Shown here piece after piece: positions 26,656 through 35,678 of a stretch of DNA of 64,000 bases. The notes below the pieces were generated by a model. It did no database searches. It was not told where the DNA came from and worked only from the letters and a program-made list of their open reading frames with translations. The stretch is taken from NCBI RefSeq assembly GCF_030547005.1, contig NZ_JAUOPN010000017.1, positions 20,843 to 84,842 on the forward strand, read 5' to 3'. Source of the stretch: Maribacter sp. 1_MG-2023. GTDB lineage: Bacteria; Bacteroidota; Bacteroidia; Flavobacteriales; Flavobacteriaceae. A program made the position numbers and the translations under genes. Positions within the stretch are counted from its first letter, which is position 1; each line of letters opens with the position of its first letter.

Positions 26656-26826
26656 AATTATTACAATTAGAAACCAAGAGTAATTTATAATTCTAGTAGA
26701 TTATAATGATGTTTATTTTGCCGTTTTATACCTTGATAATTTATTTTTTCTAAAACCTTTTAATCTATAATTTTATCAGACAAGAAAACTTCACTAGCTC
26801 CCCCAATTTTTCTCATTTATTCATTT

Positions 26827-26929
26827 GCATCTAAACTTGGCAGCTATTTAGGTTTTAATATTTGCATTTAATTTTTTTTAAAACGAACTTAAGCATCATC
26901 TGCTAAAAAGAATTGAAACTCTTTTTAGC
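26827..26929 (+). promoter_or_regulatory. bipartite motif copy F (degenerate) and shared leader hairpin before the gene at 26966
   Basis: CTAAACTTGG at 26831-26840 aligns with AATAACTTGG of copy C, and CGAACTTAAG begins at 26884, in the same register. At 26902-26929 GCTAAAAAG and CTTTTTAGC form a perfect nine-base stem around AATTGAAACT. The rest of the gap from 26656 holds only AT-rich DNA with no gene seen. Confidence 0.45.
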
Positions 26930-26965
26930 TCCATGATTGCAGTAATTAAAGATAAATAGAACGAC

Positions 26966-27628
26966 TTGATTAAAGAATACGAAAGAGATTTATCTGAATC
27001 GGATAAGAAAGTTATTTTAAAGGAAGTGAACGAAACAAAATCTTACTTTCCTAAAACAAAAAAATCTGTTCTACTTAAACTTCCAGTTTTACTAGGGTTC
27101 ATAATTGCAATTTACAATTTCCCAACGCTATGGTTAATCATTCCAATACTAATTATATCGTTCTTCATGATATGGATGTTAGTAATGGAAGTAAAAGATT
27201 TAGCCCGTTTACCTAAATTCTTAAAAGAAAAAGTGGCGATAATTGAAACCGGTATTGCAAGAGTTCGAGAAATAAATATAGATCGATATGCCAAAATTAA
27301 AAGCTACAATGACGAAGGAGATCATTACATAATTGAACGAGATGGTAAACTGATTATGATAGGTGGTCAGGAATTCGATGGTGTAAGAAAGCTCAAGAAT
27401 AAGATTGAATATATAGAACTAATGGACTCAAGCAAAGCAAGTGTTTATAATACAAGAATTATAAAAAATGGTCAAAGCCTCGAGCCATATCATGTATTTA
27501 AAGGCAAACTACCTGAAGAATTGATGAACTCAGAACTATGGAATCAACTGACGGAACAAGAACCATTTGATGGAAAGCTTGAAGATTTGGATAAATACAT
27601 ACAAAATAAAGCTGCTAACAAGGTGTAA
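26966..27628 (+). CDS. membrane protein of unknown function
   Basis: Not recognised. 220 residues: a charged helix (1-32), two adjacent membrane helices (about 36-52 and 54-74), then a soluble domain of about 145 residues rich in charged strands (YIIERDGKLIMIGGQEFDG). The start is TTG at 26966; a TAG lies three codons upstream and no ATG precedes the conserved-looking first helix. Its leader shares a hairpin with the gene at 24805, so the two may be regulated alike. Confidence 0.7.
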   Translation: MIKEYERDLSESDKKVILKEVNETKSYFPKTKKSVLLKLPVLLGFIIAIYNFPTLWLIIPILIISFFMIWMLVMEVKDLARLPKFLKEKVAIIETGIARVREINIDRYAKIKSYNDEGDHYIIERDGKLIMIGGQEFDGVRKLKNKIEYIELMDSSKASVYNTRIIKNGQSLEPYHVFKGKLPEELMNSELWNQLTEQEPFDGKLEDLDKYIQNKAANKV

Positions 27629-27745
27629 AAACGCACTCTACACCGAACGATAACGAAACCCCAACTACCCCCTATTCTTCTCTTCTATTTATTTCCCTAT
27701 AAACTAGGTAGATGTTAGGACTGCTGATTTAGCTTTAAACAAAAA

Positions 27746-27808
27746 AAACTAAGCTTCGTGCGTGTAGTAAAACTAAAAAATTCCTTACTTACGCACCAAG
27801 CTTAGCTT
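27746..27808. repeat. inverted repeat in a gene-free stretch
   Basis: AAACTAAGCTTCGTGCGT at 27746-27763 pairs with ACGCACCAAGCTTAGCTT at 27791-27808 with two mismatches. It is followed by ACCGTTGTGCGAAC. The stretch 27629-27854 has no gene. It could be a terminator-like structure or a leftover end of a mobile cassette. Confidence 0.5.
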
Positions 27809-27854
27809 GACCGTTGTGCGAACTGTTTCACACAACTAAAATATCTCAAATCAA

Positions 27855-28736
27855 TTATTTCTTCAACTTCACAAAATAATCGAAGATTTCAGGAACATTT
27901 GCGCTTGCCATACCATCATCGAATGCAGCCTGTAGGCTAGCAGATGTAGCAGAAGCAACTTTAGATTCTGTACCAAGATCATCCATCATCTGTACAAAAT
28001 AACCTAAATCTTTATTCGCATTGGCGATAGAAAAGCCTAAATCACTTACATGATCTACTGCGTAGTTTTTACAAAACTTCATGAACGGAGAATTCGAAGG
28101 TCCAGAAGACATAATATCGAAAAGTTGTTGCCCATCTACACCAGCAAGTTTAGCCGCTGCAAAAGCTTGTGACATTGCTACAACTGTAGTCATACCCATA
28201 AAGTTATTGATCAACTTCGTAGTATGACCAGCACCTAGAGGTCCTAAATGAAATACATGTTCCCCTTGTTGATCTAATATAGGTTTTACCTTTTCAAAGG
28301 TATCTTTATCGCCGGCAGCCATAATGTTTAGCAATCCGTCTTTTGCATGAGCGGGTGTACGACCAAGCGGAGCATCGATCATACCAGCGCCTTTTGCAGC
28401 AAGGTCTTTACCAATTTTCTGCGTAGATGCAGGAATTGATGTTCCGAAGTCTATCAAAACAGCACCTTTTTTAATACCTTCAAGAATACCATTTTCACCG
28501 TAAACGATTTTTTCTACAACAGCAGAAGTCGTTAAACAGAACATGATAATGTCACTATTTTCTGCTAATTCTTTTGGAGAGGCAGCTTCTTTAGCATTAC
28601 CGCGAGCGATAACAGTTGCTACTGCATCTTTGTTAAGGTCCATTACATTTAGCTGGAATCCTCTTTTTTGTAGGTTCTCAACCATATTGGCGCCCATTAG
28701 GCCGAGTCCTATAAATCCGATAGTAGGGTTTTTCAT
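27855..28736 (-). CDS. 3-hydroxyisobutyrate dehydrogenase-family NAD(P)-dependent oxidoreductase
   Basis: 293 residues of the beta-hydroxyacid dehydrogenase family. The N-terminal Rossmann motif is IGFIGLGLMGANMVENL (residues 6-22), the substrate motif is IDAPLGRTPAHAKDGLL (near 120), and the catalytic lysine is in GAGHTTKLINNFM (about residue 172). It oxidises or reduces a small hydroxy-acid such as 3-hydroxyisobutyrate, tartronate semialdehyde or succinic semialdehyde; which one cannot be told. Cytoplasmic. Single gene with gene-free DNA on both sides. Confidence 0.92.
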   Translation of the reverse strand: MKNPTIGFIGLGLMGANMVENLQKRGFQLNVMDLNKDAVATVIARGNAKEAASPKELAENSDIIMFCLTTSAVVEKIVYGENGILEGIKKGAVLIDFGTSIPASTQKIGKDLAAKGAGMIDAPLGRTPAHAKDGLLNIMAAGDKDTFEKVKPILDQQGEHVFHLGPLGAGHTTKLINNFMGMTTVVAMSQAFAAAKLAGVDGQQLFDIMSSGPSNSPFMKFCKNYAVDHVSDLGFSIANANKDLGYFVQMMDDLGTESKVASATSASLQAAFDDGMASANVPEIFDYFVKLKK

Positions 28737-28810
28737 ATTTGTTTCATTATTTAGTGTAAAAATATAAATTTACTAGTTAACATATTTTACTAGTTTTAAA
28801 AAGAAACTCA

Positions 28811-30058
28811 TCAACTCACCCCCCTATTCTTCACCTCAATCCATTTGCTCATAAACTTAGTAGCAGTCATGGTTTGGTGTTGTAATAAAGCCCCTGTGAA
28901 GTTCTGTGTTCTGTGAGATTTCAAACCCTTTTGAAGTTGGTCTATTTTTACTAAAAGAATACTTTCTAAACTGGTTTTAGCATACAAAGTATTCACTAAG
29001 GTTTTACCTTTCTCTTGAGCGTTATTCCATTCATGTTCAGTTGAGTACAAACGTACAGCGGCATTAGCAAACTCGTTAGGGTCGTTTTCTATGTAACCGT
29101 TCCAATCTAAAATTCCGTGCATACCTTCGGCACCTATAGTTGTGGTGACACTTGGTGTACCATTTTCCATGGCAGAAAGTAGTTTTCCTTTAATTCCCGC
29201 TCCAAAACGTAACGGAGCTAGACATACTTTTGCCGATTGCATGACTTCATTAACATCTTCTGCCCTACCATGTACTAGAAATCCGCCAGCAGGATTATTC
29301 ATTTCTACAATTTGCTGTGGTAAATAGGCACCGTAAATATGTAATTTGGCTTCAGGTAATTGGGTATGAATTAGTGGCCAAATGGTAGTTTTTAAATATT
29401 TAACCGCATCTATATTAGGAGCATGCTTTCCGCCACCAATAAATATAAAATCTTTTCTTTCTTCAAAAGTTTTCCAAGTAGTTTCGTTGGTAATTTCATC
29501 GACCATAAAAGGAAGTAACAACAATAGACTTTTGTCTATTATGATAACATCGGTCAACAATTTCAGTTCATAGCTAGAGATAATTAAAGACAAATCGCAA
29601 CGATAAATACTAGCAATTTCTCGCTTGGTTTTATCATCTGCTAACCAAGCATCTGTAGTAAATGGAATATCTTTTTTAAAGCACTGTTCACGCACATGAC
29701 GAAGGGAATGTAAATCTTCGGTATCTAACATCCGAAGCGCATCGGGACAGATTTCCGCCACGCGCCACCCAAATTGCTCTTCGGTCAGAAAGCGATCAAA
29801 CAATACCACATCAGGCTTCAAATCGGTAACAAAAATATCAAAAGAACTATCGTTCATTTTAATATACGCCGTTTGATATCCTAAAGAAGTAACATCAGCC
29901 GAAAAATCTGAATTAGATGCTGCAGAAGCAACAGTTATCGAATATCCCTGATTTTGCAATACGTCTAATAACTGCATCATACGAACACCGGCAGCCGTAG
30001 AAGCAGGTTCTGGCCATACTAGAGCGATAACGAGGAGGGTTTGGGTTTCGATAGGAAT
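28811..30058 (-). CDS. glycosyltransferase (GT-B fold) with a non-AUG (AUU) apparent start
   Basis: A GT-B glycosyltransferase with a C-terminal nucleotide-sugar domain: DFIFIGGGKHAPNIDAVKYL, then APLRFGAGIKGKLLSAMENG and PSVTTTIGAEG, where the ExG-type acceptor loop of GT4-like enzymes is seen. From the first ATG (29980) it has 389 residues but lacks the first beta strand. The same frame continues upstream for 26 codons with LLVIALVWPEPASTAAGVR, the expected N-terminus of this family, to an ATT at 30056-30058 placed directly after a TAA. No ATG, GTG or TTG exists in the extension. A GTGTTAG tandem repeat abuts the start on the upstream side. It probably acts in cell-surface glycan synthesis. 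Confidence 0.8.
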   Translation of the reverse strand: MPIETQTLLVIALVWPEPASTAAGVRMMQLLDVLQNQGYSITVASAASNSDFSADVTSLGYQTAYIKMNDSSFDIFVTDLKPDVVLFDRFLTEEQFGWRVAEICPDALRMLDTEDLHSLRHVREQCFKKDIPFTTDAWLADDKTKREIASIYRCDLSLIISSYELKLLTDVIIIDKSLLLLLPFMVDEITNETTWKTFEERKDFIFIGGGKHAPNIDAVKYLKTTIWPLIHTQLPEAKLHIYGAYLPQQIVEMNNPAGGFLVHGRAEDVNEVMQSAKVCLAPLRFGAGIKGKLLSAMENGTPSVTTTIGAEGMHGILDWNGYIENDPNEFANAAVRLYSTEHEWNNAQEKGKTLVNTLYAKTSLESILLVKIDQLQKGLKSHRTQNFTGALLQHQTMTATKFMSKWIEVKNRGVS

Positions 30059-30260
30059 TTAGGTGTTAGGTGTTAGTGCAAAGTAAATGAATCGTTGGAC
30101 CGATAGCAAGTATTTAGTTGGCAGTTTCAGTTTCAGTAGGCAGTCTCAGTATTCAGTATTCAGTTCAGTTGACAGTGCTCAGTTTTAATTCGTCTTTGCG
30201 AGAAGCTATTCGCACCAGTTGCAGATTAATTTTCACTTAGTGGCAATCTTATAAACGACT
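30059..30260. repeat. dispersed repeat region: GTGTTAG tract, CAGT-rich tract and GTCTTTGCGAG ... GGCAATCT
   Basis: GGTGTTAGGTGTTAG at 30061-30076, a CAGTTT/CAGTATT/CAGTTC tract at 30119-30183, then CGTCTTTGCGAG at 30190-30201 and GGCAATCT near 30242. Same order of parts as 22208-22332. The rest of the gap up to 30465 shows no gene. Confidence 0.6.
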
Positions 30261-30465
30261 AAAATTTATTAACCTTAAAATAGACACTAATCGGTCAACG
30301 ACACTTAATATCGATAAGGTGAAAAAATGGGACTTGTCGTTAATCGAGGCAATTTTACACTTCATCCGTAGTACGGTCAATTAACGAGAATTTTGTGTTT
30401 TTCAGCGATTCATACCCTAGTAAAACAAGGTATACTGCGTTTTATAAGGGTAACAAACGCAAGTC

Positions 30466-30702
30466 ATGAAAACAATAGTAACAATCTTCTTTATCATCTT
30501 TTTAAACATCAATGCTCAAGCTCAGTATAATGACACTACGGTAGAGATAGAAACAGTTGAAACTACTATTGTAACAGAATCAATTTACCAATTAAGCGCA
30601 GAAAAAGAAACTGAAGTTGCGCGTTTACACAAGTTCAAAAATTCTAGAATTAAAAAAGACTTGAACTTTATTACTAAAGCGAACAAACCTAAAATGGCTT
30701 AA
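30466..30702 (+). CDS. small secreted protein, unknown function
   Basis: 78 residues: a clear signal peptide (KTIVTIFFIIFLNINAQAQ, cleavage after AQAQ) and a mature part of about 58 residues with an acidic Thr-rich start (TTVEIETVETTIV) and a basic end (NSRIKKDLNFITKANKPK). Periplasmic or surface. No family recognised. It stands alone between the repeat region and the hydrolase gene on the other strand. Confidence 0.65.
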   Translation: MKTIVTIFFIIFLNINAQAQYNDTTVEIETVETTIVTESIYQLSAEKETEVARLHKFKNSRIKKDLNFITKANKPKMA

Positions 30703-30759
30703 ATTTAGTCTCATACTATTTCGGTCATCATATACCGACTAACACGTATTTATACACCA

Positions 30760-32970
30760 CTACTCCCCTGCAATACCAATTTCATCTACTACCACTACAC
30801 CATAATCTGTTTGATCAAAAATAAATACAATCGATATTAACTTGTAAGCCTTAAAATTTGGATTTATACTTTCAAATACCTTCAAAGGAAAATGGTAGGT
30901 CTGTAATTGCACTTCCCAATCTTCACCGATTATCTCTTTATCTAAAAATGCGAATTTAGTAAACCTAGTTTTTAATGGTTTCGTAATCCCTTTTATCTCA
31001 CTTATTTTCAAAGTACTTATTTGTCCCGCGGCATCGGTTAGTTGAATAGTGAAATCTAATTGTGGCACTTCCCGTTCTTCCTTATCTTTTTTAGCTTCCT
31101 TTTGGGCTTCTGTTAAATTGATATCTAGCCATTTATGATTTCCTGAACCTAGGGTGAATTGTAAACTTGAATTGGCAGAAAACGGAATGGAATCATCCGC
31201 AGAAAGCATCATTTCATATATTCCCTTATCCGAAGAACTAATCGAATTTTCATAATCCCATCCTAAGATAACAGCATTATTCTCTTGGCTACCTTTATCG
31301 CGAGTTGGCAAGTATTGCTCTTTCCATAAAGCTAAATTGCTAGTACTAATACTAGTGTTATTTTTTGCTGTAGTAATATCTAAATCCTCCTCAAAATCGG
31401 CAATAGTATGAAAATTAGATGACTCAAAAGAAGTTAAATAATGTTCTACAGGCAACCATTGTTTAGCTACAGAAACGTTTTTGAAGATAGATCTATTTTC
31501 TTGGTTGTCCTTTAAAGTAGTTTCGGCAAATGCACTGATAAAAACCTTGGCAGCTTCTTGTTGTTGTTCTTCTTTCAATAACGGATTTAGGTTCAACAAC
31601 CACTTTGCTGGAGCGCCAAAATCTGAATTACCCCAAGTAGAATTAAACTGACCGTGATTTGCATGGTGAATATACACGCCCGATTTAAATCGATTAATAG
31701 AATCTGTATACTGCAAACGGCGGTACGGTCTCATGCCCCAAAAACTAACTTCATCTGAATCATAAGAACCTTGTATGCTAAGGAAATTAATATTGTTCAA
31801 GATTATCTTGCGATCATACCTATAATCTGTAGGTGCTAGTGCAATGACACTTTTAATATTAAAATTAAAATCGAATTTCTGTTTCGCCTGGTCAGGAAAA
31901 TAGGGTAACGGATTATAAGCAGCAGCGATAGAAACCGCCTCACCACCACGAGAATGCCCAACGAGCATAATATTATCCATATCTACTTTACTTGCAAGTT
32001 CATGCCCCTCTTCAGCATTCCAGTTTCTCCATTGTTCTAAATGTTTTAGAAGCAGCCAAGCACGAGCAGGCATTTCTTTACCCATAAAATCGCCAGACCA
32101 ATGGCCGTTTAAAAAATTCTCATCGACAGAAACAGTTATGATTCCCCTACTTGCCAAAAGCTCGCCCAGATAGCCATAACCATCATCTGAGTAATCAATC
32201 ATGCTATGGTTGCCGTGAACAATAAGCGTTAATGGAAATGGACCATCGCCCTCGGGCATATATACTCTACCGTTTAAAGGAAAGTTCTCGGCACCAAAAC
32301 CCCAGTAACGTTCACGCCATTTTTTCTTTTTGTCTTTCCAATCAGGAATTAGCCAGGTACCATCTACGGAATTGGTTGTATAGGTAACTCCTGTAGAGAA
32401 CTCCGCTCGTTGCTCATCGGTTCCACTACCATAAGTAAATGTTTTAACTGTATGAGTACCAACAGCAGCAGGGTTCTCTAATGGTAACGATGAAGGTAAA
32501 ATGTTTTCATTTTCAGAGAAAGCCAAAGGCACTTCTTTATCATATGGGTCAGCGCCGGTATCAGCCAAAATGAATAGGATATAACCGCTACCGATTAGCA
32601 TGATAATTAAAAATGTGTTTGAGGAGAAGGTTCTTTTTAATTGAAATCTATAAATAGCAATACATAGTAGTATACCAACTGCAGCAATACCGCTATAGAG
32701 TATTGTTGGCCAACCGAAACCAAAATATTTTAAAATGATAAAAACTACGATACCACTTAGAATAGCGGTAATAGATTTCAGTGGAATATTTCTGATTCCT
32801 TTCCCTAAAAAATTAAATACTATATAAACTACTAAGTTGATGACCACCCCTATAAGAATAGCTATGAGCATCATAACAATGGGGTGCCAACCAGTTAAAA
32901 AGAGATAGCCAGCAATTGCATAAAAGACAAGGGTAAGAAGTAAAATGAGGGAGAATAAGCGGTTTTTCAT
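30760..32970 (-). CDS. membrane-anchored alpha/beta hydrolase
   Basis: 736 residues from the ATG at 32970; the GTG at 33000 would only add ten residues ahead of the first helix. Four or five membrane helices fill about residues 1-140. An alpha/beta hydrolase domain follows, with the oxyanion region LTLIVHGNHSMIDY and the nucleophile elbow LVGHSRGGEAVSIAA, and a late histidine in YIHHANHGQFNSTWG. The C-terminal 200 residues are beta-rich, perhaps a carbohydrate-binding-like module. The catalytic domain resembles cutinase- and PETase-like serine hydrolases and should act outside the cytoplasmic membrane. Substrate unknown. Confidence 0.85.
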   Translation of the reverse strand: MKNRLFSLILLLTLVFYAIAGYLFLTGWHPIVMMLIAILIGVVINLVVYIVFNFLGKGIRNIPLKSITAILSGIVVFIILKYFGFGWPTILYSGIAAVGILLCIAIYRFQLKRTFSSNTFLIIMLIGSGYILFILADTGADPYDKEVPLAFSENENILPSSLPLENPAAVGTHTVKTFTYGSGTDEQRAEFSTGVTYTTNSVDGTWLIPDWKDKKKKWRERYWGFGAENFPLNGRVYMPEGDGPFPLTLIVHGNHSMIDYSDDGYGYLGELLASRGIITVSVDENFLNGHWSGDFMGKEMPARAWLLLKHLEQWRNWNAEEGHELASKVDMDNIMLVGHSRGGEAVSIAAAYNPLPYFPDQAKQKFDFNFNIKSVIALAPTDYRYDRKIILNNINFLSIQGSYDSDEVSFWGMRPYRRLQYTDSINRFKSGVYIHHANHGQFNSTWGNSDFGAPAKWLLNLNPLLKEEQQQEAAKVFISAFAETTLKDNQENRSIFKNVSVAKQWLPVEHYLTSFESSNFHTIADFEEDLDITTAKNNTSISTSNLALWKEQYLPTRDKGSQENNAVILGWDYENSISSSDKGIYEMMLSADDSIPFSANSSLQFTLGSGNHKWLDINLTEAQKEAKKDKEEREVPQLDFTIQLTDAAGQISTLKISEIKGITKPLKTRFTKFAFLDKEIIGEDWEVQLQTYHFPLKVFESINPNFKAYKLISIVFIFDQTDYGVVVVDEIGIAGE

Positions 32971-33134
32971 TAAAAGGATAAATTCTGGTGGTTGTAGCAC
33001 TTGAATTTAAACAACTTAAGTGGATATAAATAACGTACGAAGTCTTTTTGACTATCCGCTAATAATGACCAACCTAGAATATAGAATTGATAATGAGACC
33101 TGCTATAATTCTGAATATCTAACTCCCAAGAAGT

Positions 33135-34646
33135 TTACATTTTCGCAGCAAACATTTTAGAGATTTTAGAACGCAATTTTCGTTCATAATCTTCTTCTAA
33201 CCATTCTTTGTAATTCTTGGTATTGTTCATAATACAATACGAATATTGGCGTACGCGATATTTGATTTCCTCTTTTAATTTTTTGGCTAGAATACGAGCA
33301 TCAAAAACATCTTCAGAATTTTCAACACATATTTTGGCATGCTGCTGAATACTTCTTTCAAGAACCAATTTAGATTTTTCGCCGTTGGCAAAACTCTTTT
33401 TGTATTCTGCTTTTATATCAAAATCTATGTCTGTAGATTTAGCAAATTCAGCACGTAGATCTGCGGGCATTTCGTAAACGAATTCTCTTTCGATCTCTTC
33501 GTCGTTTTTGATATTCTCTAAATAGAAATCAGGAAAATGAAATATTTCTTGCCAATCGATACCTGCATTCCATAATCCAAAACGGGCAACATTGTTTCCC
33601 ATATCTATAACGTTGAATTCTTCTTTATGAGGTAAGTATCGAGAACCACGACCAATCATTTGAAAATAGAGCGTTAAAGATCTCGTAGCACGGTTTAATA
33701 TAATAGTCTCTACACTTGGTTCATCAAAACCGGTAGTCAAAATACTTACCGATGTCAAAATAGCATCGGGTGTTTCTTTAAACCACTTTAGAATATCTTT
33801 TCGCTCCGTAGCATTATTCTTATTATCTAAATGACGAATGTTATAACCAGCCTTTTTAAAAGTCTCACAAACATACCTAGACGTGTTAATACCATTATTG
33901 AATATTAACGTTTTGGTGCCTTTACCTATTTCATTATAGGCAGAAACAAGCTTGTTAAGCATGCTGTGGTTACCATACAATTCATCAGAAGATTTTACCG
34001 TGTAATCACCACTAATACCAAGTTTTAAGGTCTGTAGGCTAACATCATAATTATACATGTTTGCCTTTGCCAAGAACTTTTTCTGAATCAATGATTCTAT
34101 AGACTCGCCCACGATCAACTTTTTATAGTTGTCTTTCATGGGTAGTTTAATATTAGAACTTAACGGTGTTGCCGTAACCCCAAGAATAACGGAGTTTTCA
34201 AAGAACTTAAAAAGCTTACGGAACGAGTTATAATGCGCCTCATCAATAATTACCAAGCCGATATTATTAATCTCGATCTTCTCTTCTTGTAAACGATTAT
34301 TCAGTGTTTCGACCATGGCTACAAAACACATGAACTCATCTTGGTCTTGCCATTCTTTTACTTCGCTATTTATAATTTTGTTCTTAACACCGAAGCCGTT
34401 CAACATTCTAGATGTCTGCTGACTTAATTCTATACGGTGGGTCAGTACAATTACCTTTTTATTGGTTCTTGCAATGTACCGTTTGGCAATTTCAGAGAAT
34501 ACAACCGTTTTACCACCACCGGTTGGCAATTGGTATAATAAATTAGAATTATCGCCATTCTCATCTAAATATTTAAAAATGGAATGTAGATCCTCCTCTT
34601 GATAATCGTACAGGGTCTTTTCAGTAGTATCGTTTTGTAGCTTCAA
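33135..34646 (-). CDS. SF2 DEAD/DEAH-box helicase
   Basis: 503 residues with all core SF2 motifs: a Q-like YDYQ, Walker A QLPTGGGKTVV (near 41-51), the Ia region VIVLTHRIEL, DEAH in LVIIDEAHYNSF, motif III GVTATPLSS, and motifs V-VI with LTTGFDEP and QMIGRGSRYLP. The C-terminal 120 residues are helical and charged, with no nuclease motif seen. It resembles the helicase subunit type of type III restriction enzymes and UvrB/RecQ-like repair helicases, but no methylase or nuclease gene is next to it, so a repair role is as likely as defence. Confidence 0.9.
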   Translation of the reverse strand: MKLQNDTTEKTLYDYQEEDLHSIFKYLDENGDNSNLLYQLPTGGGKTVVFSEIAKRYIARTNKKVIVLTHRIELSQQTSRMLNGFGVKNKIINSEVKEWQDQDEFMCFVAMVETLNNRLQEEKIEINNIGLVIIDEAHYNSFRKLFKFFENSVILGVTATPLSSNIKLPMKDNYKKLIVGESIESLIQKKFLAKANMYNYDVSLQTLKLGISGDYTVKSSDELYGNHSMLNKLVSAYNEIGKGTKTLIFNNGINTSRYVCETFKKAGYNIRHLDNKNNATERKDILKWFKETPDAILTSVSILTTGFDEPSVETIILNRATRSLTLYFQMIGRGSRYLPHKEEFNVIDMGNNVARFGLWNAGIDWQEIFHFPDFYLENIKNDEEIEREFVYEMPADLRAEFAKSTDIDFDIKAEYKKSFANGEKSKLVLERSIQQHAKICVENSEDVFDARILAKKLKEEIKYRVRQYSYCIMNNTKNYKEWLEEDYERKLRSKISKMFAAKM

Positions 34647-34745
34647 AAGGTTTGTAGGCGTTTATTTATGTTAATAATGCAAAAACCTTATAAAATTATG
34701 AGATTTTTATGGGTCTAGGAAATAAAAAACTTGAAAAAAACAATA

Positions 34746-35675
34746 TTAGTAGCCCTTGTCAGAATCTACTAAATTTTGCAGTTTCTCACCGGAGTTTAAC
34801 CTTTTGTAGTTTTCAATAATCTGCGGAATTACGGAGTTAGTATCGGAAACACTAGCGTAATGCGGAGTCATGTGTACTTTTTTATGATTCCAAAAAGGAT
34901 GGCTTTTAGGCAATGGTTCTGTATGATATACATCTAAACAAGCCCCAGAAAGATGGTCTGTATCTAACAGCTTAATTAAATCTTCGTCCACCAAATGACC
35001 GCCACGGGCAACATTAATGACGTATGAATTTTTAGGAAGTTGAGACAACAACGCTTTGTTTAGAATACCTTCGGTTGCCGTAGTTAAGGGTAATAAACAT
35101 ACTAAAACATCGGTAGTTTTTAAGAACTCTTGTTGTCCATCAGCACCAGAAAAAGTTGCTACGCCCTCAATATTCTTTTTACTTCTACTCCACCCTTGTA
35201 CTTTGAATCCGAATTTGGTAAGATCAGTAGCTGTAAGTGCACCCAATTCACCGAGACCCAAAATACCAACGGTAACATCTTTAATTCTTAAGTACTCCTT
35301 AGGTCCCCATACATTGGCAACTTGGTCTAATTTGTAAACGTTTAAATTCTTTAGATGTGCAAAGATTACAGCAAGCACATGCTCAGACATATCACCCGCC
35401 AAAAACGGATCAACGATACGGGTAATAGGAATGTTTTTAGGGCGGCTATCGTCTTCAAAAATATAATCTACCCCAGCACCGGCAGAAGCAATACATTTTA
35501 AATTAGGGTAATTGGCAAGTGTACCGGTAGAATGCTTCCAGATGACCGCCATGGTGATTTCATCTTTTGGGTGATCTTCTAGATAGCTGTATACCTTTAA
35601 AGAGTTATCTGCCTTTTGTAAGACATTCTTCCAAAGTTCAATTTTATTATCTTGTCTAATAACTACTATTGCCAT
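34746..35675 (-). CDS. D-2-hydroxyacid dehydrogenase (GhrA-like glyoxylate/hydroxypyruvate reductase)
   Basis: 309 residues. Rossmann motif VGILGLGELGALTATDL (near 135-151) and the catalytic elements of the family: Arg in VARGGHLVDE, Glu in CLDVYHTEPLP and His in HVHMTPH-like KVHMTPHYAS. The short N-terminal domain is typical of glyoxylate/hydroxypyruvate reductase A rather than of SerA. Cytoplasmic, NAD(P)H-dependent. Its start lies three bases after the DUF6155 gene stop, so the two are one operon. Confidence 0.92.
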   Translation of the reverse strand: MAIVVIRQDNKIELWKNVLQKADNSLKVYSYLEDHPKDEITMAVIWKHSTGTLANYPNLKCIASAGAGVDYIFEDDSRPKNIPITRIVDPFLAGDMSEHVLAVIFAHLKNLNVYKLDQVANVWGPKEYLRIKDVTVGILGLGELGALTATDLTKFGFKVQGWSRSKKNIEGVATFSGADGQQEFLKTTDVLVCLLPLTTATEGILNKALLSQLPKNSYVINVARGGHLVDEDLIKLLDTDHLSGACLDVYHTEPLPKSHPFWNHKKVHMTPHYASVSDTNSVIPQIIENYKRLNSGEKLQNLVDSDKGY

Positions 35676-35678
35676 ATG

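Noticed and set aside
27629..27854. Integron attC site
   Set aside because: The inverted repeat and GTTGTGC sequence are suggestive, but no paired core sites or integrase are seen, so it is only listed as a repeat.
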